Source of the DNA: CALKKN01 sp041571375
GTDB taxonomy: Bacteria; Pseudomonadota; Gammaproteobacteria; Xanthomonadales; SZUA-36
Direction of reading: 5' to 3'
Length of the DNA stretch: 8,840 nucleotides
Assembly (NCBI GenBank): GCA_041571375.1
Contig: JBFFUJ010000094.1
Span: 1-8,840, forward strand
Position numbers and translations under genes: made by a program. This document shows, one piece after another, positions 7,032-8,840 of the stretch (position 1 is the stretch's first letter; each line of letters opens with the position of its first letter). The notes below the pieces were generated by a model, which worked only from the letters and a program-made list of their open reading frames with translations, searched no databases and was not told the origin of the DNA.

Positions 7032-8321
7032 TCAGGTCACCCGGGCCCGCACTGGCGACCACTCCTCGATGCGCTTGACCAGTTCCGCGCAGTCGCGGAA
7101 CCGGGTGTACAGCGGGACGGGCGCCACGCGAATGATATCGGGCTCGCGCCAATCGGCGATGACGCCGTGTGACTCGAGGTGCTGGAACAGCCGGCGGCCT
7201 CGCTCTGGTCCGGCGTGGACCCGCAGCGACAACTGGCAACCGCGCCGTTCCGGATCGTCCGGCGTGAGAACATCGAGCACATCGGCGTGGCGCGATTCCA
7301 GCGCGTCGGCCAGCCAGGCGGTCAGGCGGCGGGACTTCTGTCGCAGGCGGTCCATGCCGGCCTCCCGGAACAGGGCCAGCGAGGCGCGGAGCGGTGCCAT
7401 CGCCAGGGCGGGTGGAGTGGACAGCTGCCACGCTTCGGCTCCGGGCGCCGGATCGAAACGCTGCTCCATGCGGAACCGGCTCCGGCGGTCGTTGCCCCAC
7501 CACCCCTCCAGCCTCTGCACCGCTGCGGTCTGCACATGGTCTCCGTGGATGAATACGGCAGCTACGGCGCCGGGCCCGCCGTTCAGGTATTTGTAGGTGC
7601 ACCAGGCGGCGAAGTCGCAGCCGCTGTCGTGCAGCGACAGGGGCAGGTTTCCGGCGCTGTGGGCGAGGTCGAATCCGACGCGCGCACCAGCGGCGTGGCC
7701 CGCGGCAGCGATCCGTGCCAGATCGAAGGCCTGGCCGCTGGCGTACTGAACGCCCGGCCACAAAACCAGGGCGACCTCTTCCCCGTGGCGCTGCAGGTAG
7801 GATTCGACCGCGGCCTCCTCGACCAGGTCCGCGCCGGATTCCGGGCCCAGTTCCACCAGGTGGTCGGCGGGATCGAGGCCATGGAGGCGCAACTGGGACT
7901 GCACGGCATAGCGATCGGACGGAAAGGCAGCGCGCTCCATCACGATCTTGCATCGCCGGCCGGACGGCCGGAAAAAACTGATCATCAGCAAATGCAGGTT
8001 GACCGTGAGCGAATTCATCAGCGTGACTTCGCTCGGCCTGGCGCCGACCAGGCCGGCCATCGAGGCAGCCAATTCGTCGCCGTAGTCAATCCAGGCGGGC
8101 CGCCCGCGGAAGTGGGCGCCTACGGCAAGTTCCCGCCAGCGCCGCATCTCTTTCTGCAGCGCCGCTTCGGCCGTGCGAGGCTGCAGGCCCAGGGAGTGGC
8201 CGCAGAAATAGGCCTGCAGCCCGCCCGATCCGTGCGGCGGTATCCAGAAGGCATCGCGCAGTTCTCGCAGTTCGTCCTGCCGGTCCAGTTCAGCGGCGCT
8301 GTCGAACAACTGTTTTATCAC
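7032..8321 (-). CDS. kynU: Kynureninase (PLP-dependent)
   Basis: This enzyme cleaves 3-hydroxykynurenine (or kynurenine) to 3-hydroxyanthranilate (or anthranilate) and alanine. It is a fold-type I PLP enzyme of 429 residues, near the usual family length. Visible motifs are YFCGHSLGLQP (38-48), GAHFRGRPAW (68-77), TLMNSLTVNLHLL, AFPSDRYA, and FDLAHSAGNLPL with D218 and H221. CTYKYLNGGPG holds the Schiff-base lysine K244, and GWWGN and LSTPP follow. The D218-K244 spacing of 26 equals that of human D250-K276. H70 aligns with human H102, a residue linked to 3-hydroxykynurenine preference, which fits the kmo partner. The start is GTG at 8321; GGGGA lies seven bases upstream and no nearer ATG is in frame before the conserved N-terminus. 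Its TGA is immediately followed by the kmo ATG. Confidence 0.95.
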   Translation of the reverse strand: MIKQLFDSAAELDRQDELRELRDAFWIPPHGSGGLQAYFCGHSLGLQPRTAEAALQKEMRRWRELAVGAHFRGRPAWIDYGDELAASMAGLVGARPSEVTLMNSLTVNLHLLMISFFRPSGRRCKIVMERAAFPSDRYAVQSQLRLHGLDPADHLVELGPESGADLVEEAAVESYLQRHGEEVALVLWPGVQYASGQAFDLARIAAAGHAAGARVGFDLAHSAGNLPLSLHDSGCDFAAWCTYKYLNGGPGAVAAVFIHGDHVQTAAVQRLEGWWGNDRRSRFRMEQRFDPAPGAEAWQLSTPPALAMAPLRASLALFREAGMDRLRQKSRRLTAWLADALESRHADVLDVLTPDDPERRGCQLSLRVHAGPERGRRLFQHLESHGVIADWREPDIIRVAPVPLYTRFRDCAELVKRIEEWSPVRARVT

Positions 8322-8328
8322 CCTGGAT

Positions 8329-8333
8329 TCCCC
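8329..8333 (-). promoter_or_regulatory. Shine-Dalgarno for the kynU GTG start
   Basis: On the minus strand GGGGA (8333 to 8329) precedes the GTG start at 8321 by seven bases. This supports the non-ATG start. Confidence 0.5.
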
Positions 8334-8359
8334 AAGCCCGCGGCTGCGAATCTCACATC

Positions 8360-8365
8360 ATTATA
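8360..8365 (-). promoter_or_regulatory. Perfect -10 box (TATAAT) for kynU-kmo
   Basis: The minus strand reads TATAAT at 8365-8360 in one of the few AT-rich patches of the window. Initiation would fall near 8352, giving a leader of about 30 bases with a Shine-Dalgarno. No convincing -35 lies at 16-18 bases (the hexamer at 17 is GGCCGC). The promoter may be weak or need an activator, or the box may be chance. Confidence 0.5.
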
Positions 8366-8371
8366 CGGTCA

Positions 8372-8400
8372 TTGGCTTGCGCGCGGCCGAATCGTAAAAT
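8372..8400 (+). promoter_or_regulatory. queA: Candidate sigma70 promoter for queA
   Basis: TTGGCT (8372-8377) and TAAAAT (8395-8400) are separated by exactly 17 bases, with the -10 matching consensus at five of six positions. Transcription would start near 8407, which is after the in-frame ATG at 8399 and before TTG 8429. It lies a few bases from the kynU -10 box on the opposite strand, so the two promoters face away from each other and overlap. Confidence 0.5.
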
Positions 8401-8428
8401 GCCTGCAAGCCCGTCCCGTGACCGCCAC

Positions 8429-8840
8429 TTGAAGCGCACCGCTTTCCATTATGATCTGCCCCCGGAGCTGATCGCGCAGACCCCGTTGCCGCAGCGCTCG
8501 GGCAGCCGCCTGTTGATCGTGCCGCGCTCGGGTGGAGACCCCGAAGATGCCCGGTTTCGGGATCTCCCGGGCCGGCTGCGCGCGGGCGATCTGCTGGTGT
8601 TCAACGACACCCGGGTCATTCCGGCACGCCTGTTCGCCCGCAAGGAAAGCGGCGGGCGCGTAGAACTGCTGCTCGAGCGCGTCCTGAGCGAGAGGGAGTG
8701 CCTGGCCCAGATGAGGGTCAGCAAGCCTCCGCGCCCGGGCGGTGCCATCCTGCTGGAGGATGGTTCCCGGCTCGAGGTCATCGCCCGTGACGCCAGAAGA
8801 TGCCTCCAGGTGCTCGGCCCGCGTCGCGTCCGGCGAATGA
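8429..8840 (+). CDS. queA: S-adenosylmethionine:tRNA ribosyltransferase-isomerase, N-terminal part (cut by the window end)
   Basis: QueA transfers and isomerises the ribosyl moiety of S-adenosylmethionine onto preQ1-modified tRNA, making epoxyqueuosine at the wobble position. About 137 residues of a family length near 345 are present, and the frame is open at the window end. The translation matches E. coli QueA closely, with ELIAQ..LPQRSGSRLL near residues 13-29, GDLLVFNDTRVIPARLF (53-69), ESGGRVELLLERVL and RVSKPPRPG. The start is chosen as TTG 8429 because MKRTAFHYDLPPELIA then aligns without gap to the E. coli N-terminus. A weak GTGA lies seven bases before it, and the candidate promoter initiates just upstream. 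An in-frame ATG at 8399 would add ten residues (MPASPSRDRH), but it has no ribosome-binding site and sits on the -10 box. Partner genes such as tgt are expected downstream, outside the window. Confidence 0.9.
   Translation, partial: MKRTAFHYDLPPELIAQTPLPQRSGSRLLIVPRSGGDPEDARFRDLPGRLRAGDLLVFNDTRVIPARLFARKESGGRVELLLERVLSERECLAQMRVSKPPRPGGAILLEDGSRLEVIARDARRCLQVLGPRRVRRM

Noticed and set aside
6859..7953. 364-codon frame on the same strand as kynU, offset
   Set aside because: The product is a low-complexity Arg/Pro/Gly translation with no family match; it is an out-of-frame reading of kynU and the start of kmo.
7179..8432. 417-codon open frame antisense to kynU that reaches into queA
   Set aside because: It overlaps kynU completely and ends in the queA start in a different frame. 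It is typical of high-GC shadow frames.

Overview
The window looks like ordinary chromosome of a GC-rich Gram-negative bacterium, most likely a gammaproteobacterium. The evidence is the E. coli-like QueA N-terminus, the consistently GC-rich third codon positions, and a secreted subtilase whose C-terminal 'GLW...WYTYD..G..TWY' module I associate from memory with Xanthomonadales- and Wenzhouxiangella-like bacteria. The taxonomic placement is an inference. I see no mobile elements, tRNA, rRNA, CRISPR or phage genes.

Layout. Positions 1-5652 (+ strand) hold a glutathione reductase gene (gor) whose stop codon overlaps the start of a very large secreted subtilisin-family protease gene in an ATGA junction, so the two are probably translated in a coupled way. 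Positions 5667-8321 (- strand) hold kynU then kmo, with the kynU stop directly abutting the kmo start. The two gene pairs converge with only 14 bases between them. A short divergent promoter region (about 8322-8428) separates kynU from queA (+ strand), which is cut by the window end.

Functions. KMO makes 3-hydroxykynurenine from kynurenine, and kynureninase cleaves it to 3-hydroxyanthranilate and alanine. Together they form the middle of the tryptophan-to-quinolinate route to NAD, the 'eukaryote-type' de novo pathway found in some bacteria. The upstream steps (tryptophan dioxygenase, formamidase) and downstream step (3-hydroxyanthranilate dioxygenase) are not in the window. Glutathione reductase keeps cytosolic glutathione reduced. 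QueA makes epoxyqueuosine in tRNA. The subtilase is exported; its domain order is signal peptide, I9-type propeptide, S8 catalytic domain with a PA insertion, Fn3-like domain, PPC-like domain with an EF-hand-like calcium loop, Gly-rich linker, and a degenerate tandem pair of an apparently unnamed beta-rich module.

The points most worth a second look are the subtilase architecture and its C-terminal repeated module, the mix of human-type and bacterial-type specificity residues in KynU, the gor-protease translational coupling, and the overlapping divergent kynU/queA promoters with non-ATG starts on both sides. I found no clear evidence of a wholly new multi-gene system.
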